A stretch of 64,000 nt of DNA. It comes from Dicaeum eximium (lineage: Eukaryota > Chordata > Aves > Passeriformes > Dicaeidae). This document shows, one piece after another, positions 38,301 to 50,068 of the stretch. The stretch's first letter is position 1; each line of letters opens with the position of its first letter. A model generated the notes under the pieces. It worked only from the letters and a program-made list of their open reading frames with translations. It was not told where the DNA came from and made no database searches. Location: the NCBI GenBank assembly GCA_013396995.1, contig VWZP01007832.1:2618313-2682312 (forward strand), in the 5' to 3' direction. The position numbers and the translations under genes were made by a program.

Positions 38301-39341
38301 CCCTGACATGCCTCCTGTTTAACCTTGACTCAGAGGAAAGAGCACAAGTCAGAGAATCATTCCCACCTCTGATGTGGATTTCGGGTCTGCTGGCCCCCCA
38401 GGTTAGTTCAAGGGAGCCAGTTCATGAGAGTGGCACCTGTGTGGGTGGAGGTGATTGAGACAGTCAAGAGGGTGTGGCTGTTGGACTCTCCTGCTTCTCC
38501 TGAGGTGTGGGTGCACCTTTTGCCTCCTGATCTCCAGCTTTCGTGCAGTCTCAGCACCTGCCAAGCAGGCAACAAGACCCGCCTCTCTTGCATCACCACG
38601 TGTTCTCTGGCACTGAACTCCCAGTCACCTCTGCAGCCCCATCTGCCAAAAAGAGCCCATCCTGTGCAAAAGCTTGCTCCCACTCAGACTAATGGACCTG
38701 TGTCCCCTGCAAGCCTCCTGAAGAGAGCAGGTTTTGTGCCAGCTTTGTTCAGGGGGGCGGTGAGGCTTACCCACCTGCTGTCCCATTAGCTCAGGGGCAA
38801 GAGGTGTTTCTGTGAGCACTGGATTGCAGGACACCAGGTCAAATAAAGGACACCTTTATTGGTGTCCAATAAAGGACACTAGTGTCAGATGTGGATGTAC
38901 CTCCTTGTGCTTTCCCTGTGCCATAGGCTCTGATTAGGGCTCAGCTGCCTGCAGCCAAGGGGGGGCTGCAAGGGAACCTGGGAGGTTTTTTGCAGCTCAT
39001 CCACCCCTTACCCAGCCCCAGGATTTCCCCCATACCTGCACACGAGCCTCGGTGAGGTCTGTCCTCATGGCTAGCTGCTCCCTGGCGTAGACATCAGGGT
39101 AGTGGGTCTTCTGGAAGACCTTCTCCAGCTCCTCCAGCTGGTAGCTTGTGAAGGTGGTGCGGTTCCTCCGCTTTTTGCCCTTGTTGCTCTCCGAGTCAGC
39201 CTTGTCCATGGGGCTGGGGAGGTCTGTGCTGGCCCTGTCCTGGGCCACTTTCACCCCGGCCTCCTTCACACTGAGGTAGCTGCTGTCCATTGCTGAAGGG
39301 TCAGAGCTTGGCTGCAGGTCAGGCTCTCCCAAACTGCTTTC
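29039..39341 (-). CDS. ALX4: ALX4, aristaless-like homeobox 4, exons 2-4 (39036-39341, 31355-31483, 29039-29362); exon 1 not in window
   Basis: The joined exons encode 252 residues, matching the C-terminal 60 percent of ALX4 (human 411 residues). ALX4 is a nuclear paired-class (Q50) homeodomain factor that binds TAAT-type palindromes as homo- or heterodimers and patterns the skull, face, limb and hair follicle. In order the sequence shows a linker rich in Ser, Pro and Glu (residues 1-56), a complete 60-residue homeodomain (57-116) with the WFQNRRAKWRKRE recognition helix, a Pro/Ser/Gly-rich activation region, and the OAR (aristaless) motif SSIAALRMKAKEHSAAIS just before the stop. All splice sites are GT-AG and the frames are open. 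It could be confused with ALX1 or ALX3, but the exon 2 linker (MDSSYLSVKEAGVK) and the C-terminus KEHSAAISWAT fit ALX4 best. The 3' end faces EXT2. Confidence 0.96.
29363..31354 (-). other. ALX4 intron 3, 2.0 kb
   Basis: GC-moderate GT-AG intron between homeodomain exon 3 and the last exon. No repeat, RNA or coding feature is recognised; open frames on both strands look random. Confidence 0.88.
31355..31483 (-). CDS. ALX4: ALX4 exon 3 (homeodomain residues 47-60)
   Basis: A 129-bp, phase 0-0 exon of 43 codons from VWFQNRRAKWRKRERFGQ to LLTRAENYAQ. The minus-strand acceptor is CTCCCCAG and the donor GTGAGT. It carries the recognition helix with Gln50 and Asn51, the bases for TAAT-core binding, followed by the ALX-family FGQMQQVRTHF block. 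Confidence 0.97.
31484..39035 (-). other. ALX4 intron 2, 7.6 kb
   Basis: GT-AG intron at the paired-class homeodomain 46/47 position. It holds a small hairpin and direct-repeat cluster at 38842-38886, and a minus-strand open frame at 33703-33960 with charged, helix-like composition but no recognised homology. Otherwise nothing is identified. Confidence 0.85.
38842..38886. repeat. Small hairpin and direct-repeat cluster
   Basis: AATAAAGGACAC occurs at 38842-38853 and 38868-38879 with a 26-base period. Between them GGACACC and GGTGTCC form a 7-base stem around TTTATT (38848-38867). The second copy continues into the perfect palindrome GACACTAGTGTC (38875-38886). It lies 150 bases inside intron 2 from the exon 2 donor. 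Confidence 0.8.
39036..39341 (-). CDS. ALX4: ALX4 exon 2 (linker plus homeodomain residues 1-46)
   Basis: A 306-bp exon of 102 codons. On the minus strand it begins ESSLGEPDLQ, contains MDSSYLSVKEAGVK and the basic KGKKRRNRTTF start of the homeodomain, and ends TEARVQ before donor GTATGG. The splice after homeodomain residue 46 is the classic paired-class intron position. The 5' boundary is the least certain: I chose the AG ending TAGGTAAG, which keeps phase 0. An AG five bases further upstream is a possible alternative. Confidence 0.94.
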
Positions 39342-41760
39342 CTTACCTATTTCAGTGGGATGTAAGGGAGGGAAGAGGAGGGCAGGTTTGACCAGGGATA
39401 GGGAACAGGGAGAGAGAGAAAGGGAAACAGATGTAAATCTTTTGACCAATTTTGCCCAGAACAGGTAGGCAAGAGGAGGTTGGGGCAAGCTCCCTCAGCT
39501 CCTGCTCCCTCTCAGAGACCCAGGTGGGAGGATGAGCCCTGCACACTCAGGTGCACACACACCCCAGCAAGACCCTCCTTCAACCTCTCAACCCACATCA
39601 GGGTTGAACATCATGGAGCACTACATTCTTTGGTCCTGGCCACAGGCAAGGTCTCTGAGAGGTACCCATCTGCTCCTGCACCATGCAGGTCCCCTGTCAC
39701 CAGCCCATCTGTGCTCTCCTGCTGAATAACAGAGTAGAAAACCAGGAGTACACAGCAGCCACATGTGGTGCTCGGTGGGGTCTGTTTTCTGCTCCTGCAT
39801 CCTCAGGCAATGGTGATGTGTTGGCAGAGGTGCTCCTGACTGACACTCCCAGTCACCCCCACAGCCTTCTGCCAGGACTTGCACTGCTTTTGGCAAAGAG
39901 GCTCTGAATGGGGCTTAGTGCCACGGAAAAGGACAGTGTGAGACACCTGTGAAAGCAGCACCCCATGTGTGCAGGGCAGAGAGAAATGAGAGGAGTGTGA
40001 CAGCAGTCTGGGGGCCTGTCCCCACCTGGTTGCCCTCAACAATTAGTCATTAATGAGCCATGACATATGAGAGCAGTATGGCAGCACAGGACGAAGAGGT
40101 TTCAACCACTGAACCGTGAACTGGTTCCTTTCTAGAGCTTAGCAGCTACAGTGAAACCACCTTTGAGCTTTGTAATGGGGTACGTGCATCCTTAGGTGCA
40201 GGCACTATGTGTGTCCTCTCCTGCACCCTCCTGCCTTCAGTGACAGTGGTGTCCCCTTCATTAGCAAGGGTGATGCTACACCAGCAGGACCCTGGTGGGG
40301 ACCCATGGCTCTCCCTTATCTGATGGTGAGCTGAATCCAGGACAGAAAAAGAGGGATCTGTGTGAGTGACTGGCCACCTGGCATATAGTGCATAGCTAAG
40401 TGTCACACCTGGCCCCATTTCTGGCTGGGATCTTTGGGCAAAAACATGGTAGCACTATTGCAGGTTTTAACCTTGAGGCACTATGCTCAGTTCTTAAATG
40501 TATGGGAAGTGATACTGTGGTATTTTCTATCCACGCTCTCCTTATCAAGCCAAGAGCACATCAAGTGTCTCATATTTTTTTGAAATTTCCCTTTAGTCTA
40601 TTTTTAAAAGTTACCAGGCCAGGATCAGTCTTTCTGGGAAAGAGTTCCACTATTTAATGATGACCCCACTGGGAGCTTTTCCCAGGCAATGTGATAGCCA
40701 GGGTCATTAATGCCAGCTTAGGCATCTTAGCCTGTGTCTTTGGCAATACTCATCTCTTGTTACAAAACCCTTTTGCTAATTCACTGTATATTTACAGTTT
40801 AGCCCTTCTGTGAACAGCTCTGTCACATCTTCACAGCCAAAAGCCTATGAAAAGTGTTGTGAGAAGGTGTACAGTGTACAAGTCCTTGCCCATCTCTCAT
40901 TCTTGCTGAAAGGCTGCACTGAGATGAAACAAGGAGGGTGAAATGTAGCTGTCACCCTCAGGCATGAGGGCAAGGGTGGCCCAGCTTTAAGCCTGGAGGG
41001 ATGAGCCTAGAAAGGGATTTGAGAAGAAAATTTCCCAGGTGGTACAGAGGGCTTGTAGGCAGATCTCGGATGAAGGCAAGGGAGTTACCTGCCACTTTCA
41101 CCCTATTGTGATTTCAGATTTATTGCTTTCTCTAATATTGTTCTTTCAGACTTTTGAGGAACTCCCTATAAAGCTTACCAAAGCTTGGTGTCTATCTCAG
41201 CTCTCTTTGCTTTGATCCTTGGGAACATTTTGCAAAAATTTGTGCTCCTGGGTTCCAGGACCAGAGTCTAGGCCAGTGACTGACACACTGCCTCCTCTTT
41301 GAACCTGCCTTCTCCAACTGGCCGACCTCTCCCACTGCTCCTGGGGGATGCAGGTGGGCAGACCTGTCCAAAATGGGCTGGGACAGTGCCCTGCCCCACA
41401 GCCTTGGCAAATCATATGCTATGGACATGATATTTATAATTTTTACAACTGAAAATAATACAGTTCCAGAAAGTCTGCAGCAATGGACTACCACCTATGA
41501 GACTCAGTAGAAACAGAGTAATAAATTAAGTATTCCAAGAGGTTGGGGATTTTTTTTCCCTTTCTCTCTTTCTTTTATTATTTATGATGTCAGGAAGCTC
41601 AGTACATTTTCCCCCATGGTTTTGTGCTGGCTGCCTCCCTAACTCCTAAGCCCCCTGCAGCTCCAGCAGCAGCAAACACAAGACCTGAAGACTTTCCTTG
41701 GGAAATCATCTGCTGGTTTTTATCTGCTTCAGGAGCTCAGTTAGCTGGGGAAAGGTCTGC

Positions 41761-41778
41761 ACACACACACACACACAG

Positions 41779-41817
<39 letters not shown>

Positions 41818-41820
41818 GAG
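41761..41820. repeat. CA/GA compound microsatellite
   Basis: A run of AC dinucleotides passes through CAGACACACAG into a run of AG dinucleotides. It is probably polymorphic. Open frames across it reading through Ser-Leu, Cys-Val or Arg-Glu repeats are artefacts. Confidence 0.95.
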
Positions 41821-44800
41821 AAAACCCCTGAGGGCCCTGGTAGGGATGAACTATTTCCATGGGAGGGGCAGAAACTCTGGGATGAGGGCAGGATGGCAGG
41901 GTAGGGAGGGCATGGTGTGCACCCACCCTCAGCTGAGCACCCCAAGAAGTAACTCCCATTCCCTAGAAACAGGCTCCCTGACCTCCACAGTCACGCTAAG
42001 TGCTGAAGTGAAACAAATTGCATACATCTGCATATGGATATGCCCAGACTTCCTGTAACTGGAGATGGCCTCAAAGTTTCAGTGCAAAGTTTGGGGTGTC
42101 TGTTTCTCATCAAACACAGAGAGACCTTGAGTTACATATTGTGAAGATCTCTGTGACGAGGAGTTAATGTGAGCACCACTGCACCCCTACAAGCTTGACA
42201 GCAGAGCTTGGTGCCTCCTTCACTGCTTGCCAATCCATCCTTGCCCTCGTAGCAGTAGGAGGAGGATATTTTCTGACTTCTCACAATTATACCCTGCTCT
42301 CCCAATGCCTTGGCTGCCTGCTAGACCATCAGCAGTCCCAAGACCTTCCCTGAGTCACCCCGTGCCAGAAGCCAAGGGGCAGTCCAGGGTAATTGGGCTT
42401 GTGGGCCCCAAGCATCTTGCAGCTCCTTTTGGGCAGGAGGGATGCCTGCATTTCCACTCCTTCTGCAGGGTATATGCCTTTGTAATCTCACCAATCTGTC
42501 CTGGGAACCTTATGGAGGAAAAAGGGGGTACAGGAGACACAAGACCATGTTCACCTGTGACTGTGAGGTAAAGCCCTGAGACAGCCAGGCATTGCCCTGC
42601 TCTGCTGACACGCTCCTGGAGGGAATAGTCACCTTTATCATGCTGTCAGAATGTTTGGATTCACAACTTGTATCTGTTTTGTTCTTCAGGTGTGCTATTT
42701 TGAGAGAGTGATGAAGTAAAATCTTTGCTATGTACAGTCTTATCCATGGAATTTAATTTAGAGCAAAGTCAGCTTGGTGCATCCACAGGGATGGAGACTG
42801 GGACATTTCCAACACACAGCTTTGTGTCCAACTTGAAATGGTAGGTCTGCTTTGCACAGCACATGCATGACAAGCCACAGCTCCTGAGTGATAGGCTCCT
42901 TCACACAGATCCTGTGATGGCAGCCCCACAGCCCACAGGGCTGCAAGAGAGCCACGTGGCCAACACAGCCCAGGGACACAGCCAGCACAGGGCAGCTTCC
43001 CCTGGGCTCCAGGTGAAAAAGCCTGCTGGGTCTTGGCACTGCTCATGTAGTGCTCTGGCAACATCTTGTCCAAGCTATTACAGTCTCAGGAAAGAGCTGA
43101 TGCTATCCCAGTCCTGGGAGGCTTCAACACCACTGGCACGTGGGAGCTCACAGACACTGTCTGTCTGTGGACAAGCCATGTGCAAAGAGCATGGCACAGG
43201 TGGCATGGGGCTGCACCAACCTGCCCTCTGCTCCCACACTCAATGACACTGGGGCCTTCTGCCTTCCTGTCCAAGTGTGGGCACAGAAGTGTTCCCCCCT
43301 GCCCACCCCCACATTCCATGGCCTCCAGTGCTGGCCACTTCAGGGTACCTCTCCTTGCCTGCACAGGCATGGTCTGACTTTTCATAGCAATGGCCCTTTA
43401 AAAATAAGAAAGCTCTTAGTGTCATTCTCTTGACTCTTGCTTAAATACAGTGCTAAAATTTTGCCTAGAGAGGGTTCAGACAGTGTGTTTTACCCTTCTT
43501 ACCAAGGCAGACTTGCACCATAGCCCAGCCAGCACACCTCAAGGACTTGGCCAACCACAGGAACCTTATCCAACTCCTGTGATCTTGCCTTAACACATGC
43601 TAAAACTATTATACTTGTTTCTAAGTTGTCTATTGCAGTCTTCTGCCTCCCATCTGTCATTAAAGTCTAGAAGACAGCACAAGACTATTACTTTAAAAAA
43701 TCCACATTTTGGGTTATATAGGAAAAAACAAAGTGGCTGAATTTTTGACATATAAAGACCCAAATATTTAGGTTTATTTCTGTTCAGGGAGTCAGTGCTC
43801 TTGCAGTCTGCACATGGTAGAAAAGATTTTAACCCTTCTTTAGTTGTTATGTGGCATTGCTGATTTTATTCACAGTGATCAGATACTTAATCATACTTTC
43901 ACTCTTGTGTCCAGCTGAGATGTAAAACTGGGCAGCATTCATCTCTTAAATGCAGGTGGTATAATTCTACATAGGACACGAATCATTGGCTTCATTCTGG
44001 AAGCTGCAGTTACCATTTGCTGCTAAGCAGAAGCTGGTTGGAGCATCCCCATTTCAAGTCTGGATAAGGATGGATATATGTCCTGTCCATCCCTCCCAGA
44101 CAGGGACCTCCTTTGGTTGATTCTGCAGAACCTGAAGGAAGGCTGAGTTGAGTCTGTGCTGTTCCTCTGCTCATGATACAGCATTCACTGACTTCCCATC
44201 GTGCTCAAGAACCACTGCATGAATGCTCTCATTTGCATGGACACTGTCCAGCTCTGCTGAGCTTGTCAAAGCTGCTGGCACTGCTGCTCTGCTGCCTGCA
44301 GCCTCCTGAGGCTGTACACAAAGGGGGGACACAGTGGTTACTCACAGTGGAACTCACAGACTAAAAATAGCTGTGAAATACCTGCTCATCTTGGGGAGCT
44401 AATTACAGAGTGAAGTCCTACAGAAAAGTCTACTTGTAGGAGAATGAAAGGGGAAAAGGAATGTTTCTCACTGCTGTGCTCCTTCTGACCACACCTAGGA
44501 CTCCCCTCTTTGAGAAGAGACTTTTTCTTCTGATCAGAGCATACAGCAGAAGCAATACTAAGATCTGGAGCAGAAAGGTCTAAAAACCTCCTTCTGTTCC
44601 TGAAAAGCAGTCTGGAGACAGTGTCAAAGGTCCCACACAGTAAGTCCATGGGTGGTTTTTTGGTGGTCCTGAAGCCACTGTATAACTATAGTCACTGGCT
44701 CTGCCTCCACTGTGTGCCTGGGAGATATTTCTGTGAGATATTTCTGTGGAAGTCAAGTTCATCTCAGCCCTGGCTGCACTTAAGCCCTCTTGTTCCTGGC

Positions 44801-47800
44801 TGGCTAGCTCTCCTGGAGTAAATCACTGTATGAGTTTGGGGACAGACAGCTTGATGAACATTAACTCTAGTGCTGCTGAGAAGTTTACATCACTGCAAGC
44901 CTTGGGAATATGCACTATTTACTTGGGAAAATTACTGTTCCTCTCACTAGCTTTTTTTTTTTTTCCCAATACAAACATCTGTTTTTGAGGGCATGTGTTG
45001 CTTTATTGCCTGATTAGCTGGATTCACACAGCCTGTGGCTACTTGGGGAGAGCTCAGCATTGTCTGTACAAATGCAACATGTGCTGCTTGCTCCTCTTTC
45101 ATGTTTTTTAAAGGACGCTAACAAAACTGGCTTTTACATAAACAAATCAATTCTGAAAACTCTGCATAGAATCTGTGGCTAGAGAAAAAGGCACAGCTCA
45201 TTCCTCAAGTCCTTTTTCATGTGGCACATCCATCTGAAAAGCAGGAAAGTGCTGACTAGCAAATTTTGAAGGCACAAAAATGCTTCTAGCAACCTGCTGC
45301 AATTGCAGTTGACTTTCTGGCTCCTAGGACATGATATAAGGAAAGAGCAAGAAAATGAACTGCCATTGCCTCCATGGAGAGAAAATGAAACTGCTCCATT
45401 GCACACCGTGGCATCCTTACTACTGAATGTGAAGGGAGATTATTGCTTATGCCAATATTCTGGAGTTGGGCATCTCAGTTCTCTCTGATGAGCCCATTAA
45501 TTTCCCAGTGACAAGGTTTTTTCCTCTCTGACAATGAAGGTCTTCAGTGTTGCAGGGGGTGACACAGTGCCTTGGGGATATGCCAGGATCAGCCCCAAGA
45601 TGACTTTTTAAGTGACAGCAGATGGAAGTGACAGCCACCTAGGTGGAATCAGAGCCTCATTAGATCCCACACAGGTATCCCCAGGCACAGGGCTGGGGGT
45701 GATCAGCTACAGGTTTGCAGCATGCCAGGCCATGTGCAAAGTTTGAAAGTGTGACAGACAAGACGGGTCAGGTACTGCATTTTAAAATGTCTCATTTCCC
45801 ACTGTAGGCATGTCACAAACAGCTAGGAAAAAATGGTGGGTTTCTGCTCCATTCTACTTGTGTCTCTGCCTAAAGCAGTGCATGCAAACCAAAAGCCATC
45901 TAGAACCTCTGAGCTGATATATCCCTAGAGAGTACCAGCCAGGGAAGATGGACAAGGCAGGCAAGCATGGGAAGGGGGCTTGAAAGGGCTTTCAGTTTCC
46001 TCTTGGCTCTGGTTTTGATACCTTTTGGATAAGTAGTCTCTTCCTTCCCAAGCAGTCCTGCATGCCTTGCCATGACAGTGATCACTTGAGGGTCTTGGTT
46101 TTTCCTAAGCTCCTCAGAACCAGATGTAAGCACCTAAATGCTCTGAATACTTAGCTCAGTGCTGAAGAAATGAAATATGTGGTTTCATTAAGGAAAAAAT
46201 CAGCATCGTTAAGATTGGACAAAGTGTTGAATGGTGTCATCTCAGTTATGGACTCATACCTACACACAGGCTAGTACCTATTTATTGAGATTTCAGTCCA
46301 GAAGAGTTCACAGTCCTTGGGCAAGTGAAAGACAGAGCAGACAGGTCCTCAGTGCTGTTTGCTGAAGACTTACGTTGTCCACAGACAGGCACTGTAGGGT
46401 TTTGCACACTTTGATGGTCTGTCCCAGTGTGGGAACTTTGTTCTGCTCCTGTCTGAGCTGAGTTCTCCTATTGGGACACCCTTACTGGCTGTCAGCATCC
46501 AGAGCAATGTCTGCCCAATCCACCATGTCTTCCTTACTTTGGGATCATTCAGTTATCCCTCTGTTGTGTTGTTTTTAGAAAAATCTAGATCCAGCAAGGT
46601 TGCTCTTCCTCTGCTTGCATGCTATCTCCAGCTGAGTTAGTAGCATCTAAGGCAGTCAGGATCCATCCCCCCTCCCTGTGCTGGGGCCCTATGAAGTCAG
46701 GTGCTGCACCTGGAGCAGGGAAAGGAAAGTGCTGTGGAGCTCTGGGGCTGACAGCAGTCAGTGCCACTCCGTGCCTGCAGTAGCACTGAGTGCTGTTCAG
46801 ATGTCAGTGACAGATGAGGTTGATGCAGGGCTTAGGCCTAAGCTCTCATTCTGAAAGGAAAAGCATAAGAGTTCCCATCAGATGCAGATCTATGTATTCA
46901 TCTTAACCTCACCCGTTAAATGAGGTTTGTGGCCACTGCAGGCTAAGTTTGGCCACTGCAAGGATGAGCACTGCAAAAGAGAAGTGGGGGACAGCTTCTC
47001 CACAAGCTGTCATCTTCTCCGGAGGTTTCCCCCACAACCAGTCAGTGCCTCTCTCTTCCCCACAACATGCCCTGGACGTTTCCCCTACAATTTCCACCCC
47101 AGGCTGTGTGCTGGGTGAGCAGGACCTCTGCTCTGCCAGGTGAGAGGGAGGTATGAGGCAATCATGCAGCCTTCCACATCTCAGTGTGTGTGTTGCCTTC
47201 CATGCTAACCACACACCAAGCGAGGCACCACCAGCCATCACCTGTGAGAGAAGGTATAAATCAGCCATCCAGTTAGAAAGGGAGTGGGGCATTCTCCTTC
47301 CTGCTGGTGGGAAGGCTGGTGAGACAAAGCTGCCTGAAGGGAGTTAATCCTTGCTCTGATGTCTGGCTATGGCACTTCAATTCCCTGCTGCACAGTTCAA
47401 TTCCCAGCTTGCAGAGTGATTCACCCTATCCTGTGGGTCGGTGCCTGCCCGGACACTGTTCACGTCATTGGGTTGGTTGGTCTGTCTGCCTCTCTCTGCA
47501 TTCTTCTGTCTGTCTGCTTTGCAAAAGCAACCTCTCTGCAGCAGAGACAGCCAGGCATTGCTGAAGTTTAGCTGCCTCCCAGAGGTGACTTCTAGTTGCC
47601 TGTTTTGTGCTGCTGGTAGCAGGGCTGGACCTGCAATCTGAAATTGCCGGCTGAGAAGAGGGGCAGGAGGAGGGAGGGTAGGGCCATTTTGTAATGGGCT
47701 GGGCAAGAGCTCAGCTGCGTTACAAAGTCATCTGTGTTACAAAGTCCTGGTTCAGATTAATGACAGACAAACTTCAATGACGTGCTGGCCCTGGCCAGGG

Positions 47801-49966
47801 CGGTGTCTGAGCAGGCTCTGCCCAGCTGAGCAGCCAGCCTGTGGCCCTAGTCCAGCCAGGCACTGCAGCACATGTGTGTCCCTGACTACCCTTACACTAA
47901 AGTGCAGTCTTATGTGCTTCAGATGGGCAGTCAGGCAAGCCCAAACAAATCTTCCCAACATTGCTCCCATGGTGCTCCTTGTGCTTTTCAGTTTGGGCCC
48001 CCAGGTGCCCCATGGAGAAGACCTGGGGACTGCTGAGTCTGGATGGGATGCTGTGGCAACCCCATTGGAACCCAAGTACCACACATCTCTGAGGGATTTG
48101 GGTGCTACCAGTTGCACTTGGAAATTGGAAAGTAGGCATGATTGAAAGCTGGAGTAAAAGCAGAAAACAACCAAAGTTGGATGAACGTCACAGAACCACA
48201 GAAAGGGTTGAGTTTAAACATTGAGACAAAGTTTGGGCAAGATTTCTTAGCAAAGCAGTTCTGTTGTTCTTCAGTTTTGTACAGCTGATTAGTAAAGAAA
48301 GGCTCAGACGAGGGAAGAAAAACCTTCAGCCTTCCCCAAACCTGCCTGTTCTTGGAAGAACATCTATAATTTATTTCCATTCCTACTGCGCATTGCAAAA
48401 CTCAAGGCTGGCCAGGTCTGGGAAAATTCCTACAAGCACTAGGCTTTTAGAAGCATTCCAGAAAGAAATTAGGTTTCTGGCTACCAAACCCACTAATTCA
48501 CAGTCACTGGGCCTAGGCAACAGACTGGCATCAGCTTTTACTGGCAGAGAGTCGTAGGGCAGCAAAATCCCAAACTGAAGCAAGAAGCAGCACAACCAAA
48601 CTGGGAACTTGCCAGCCAAGAAGCAAGACACAATAACCAACAGCAAACCTGGGAGCAGCAGGTTGTTTTCCCTGGCCTTTACATCCTCATCATGAGGTGG
48701 GGGCAGTGCTGCAGCCCCACAGGGGTTTCCTGCAGAGGAGATGCTAATGCTGATTGGGGTGGGAAAACCCAGACTCCTGATGAGGTCTGAAGGTGGCAGC
48801 AGAAATGCCTGGTACCAGGGACTCTCATCCCTGGTCTCCATGAGCCCACATGCAGTGCAGGGGGTACACAGTGACTCAAGGTCTCTCTGAGCTTGAGAGT
48901 TGTTTTGGGGCGTTGAGGAGACATGGCTGCACTGCATGGCCTGGCCATGAACCACAGTGTGTCTACACTATAGCTGTGGAGAAAGGGCAAAGACAGAAAA
49001 ATCTATCTAAGACTGGCTTGCTTGGAAACTCCAGTTGACCCTGACACAGTCTAAGCAAATATTTTTTTAACTTACTCAGAATACCCCAGTCTTCTTATAT
49101 GTATCCCCAAAGACTGTCATAAAATGTCTACAGAAAGGACTCGGTGAACCTCTGCTGCCCTGCTCTAGAGGCACATATTTCAGCTCCAGTCAAACTGAAG
49201 TTTAATAAACCCTTGGCCTCTGTAGGTTCCCTCCAGCCTCTGCAGCAAACAATTCTCCCCTGCCTCGGTCTGGCTCTGGGTCTGTGTCCATCACTGGTGT
49301 TTGCCATGAGCTGCCAGCACCGCTGCAGCCTCTGATGGGACACCACCATTAGTTGTGAGTGCTATGCTCTTGCACCTCACTTTTTTTTCTGCTGGGGCTG
49401 TGAGGAGTAGGGAAAGAGTGTTTGAAACTCTTCCTCATTTGTCATCAGCTCTGAAACATATATACCAACTTAGGACTCCTCTGGAGCTTTAGCTCCCCAT
49501 CCTTCATATCCCAGAAGAGAGAAGGTATATGTTGGCTATGGGAGCCAGGATAATCTAAATCTCTTGAATGATACTAATAGCTGATACAAGCCACTGTGCT
49601 TGATAAAATACTGGGAAACCCTGCTTGCAACATGGTTTAAGTGCAATGCTTTCCTCATCCAAAAAAATACTTATGTGCTCAATAATCCCCCTTTAATGAA
49701 GTTTTGCCAATTCATCAAGGAGTAAAATTGATACTGCATGACTTGACCAATTACTCTCACGAGACACTTGTGCAAGAGCCCAAACACATGGTTCCCAAAG
49801 GAAAGGGATGAAATGATTTACAGAGGCAGTGATGCAAGGGTTTATTGATAATGAGGCACTAAGAGGAAATGGGATGAATGTGCCCAAGATTCCTCTAGTA
49901 AATGAATAACAAATAGTAGTCACAATCAGCAACTTACATTTTTAATTTTGAGCTGAGAATAGCAAC

Positions 49967-50068
49967 ATTCACAGACTCACAGATTATTCTGACTTAGAAG
50001 GGACCCACAAGGATCGCTGAGTCCAGGTCTGAAGTGAATGGCCCATATGGGGATTGAACCCAAGATGC
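49967..50068 (-). mobile_element. CR1-like fragment (reverse orientation)
   Basis: The plus strand reads TCACAGACTCACAGATTATT, then AAGGGACCCACAAGGATCG and GGCCCATATGGGGATTGAAC. This resembles the reverse complement of an avian CR1 3' region, as seen in many bird genomes. The sequence is diverged, so the subfamily is not assigned. Confidence 0.5.
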
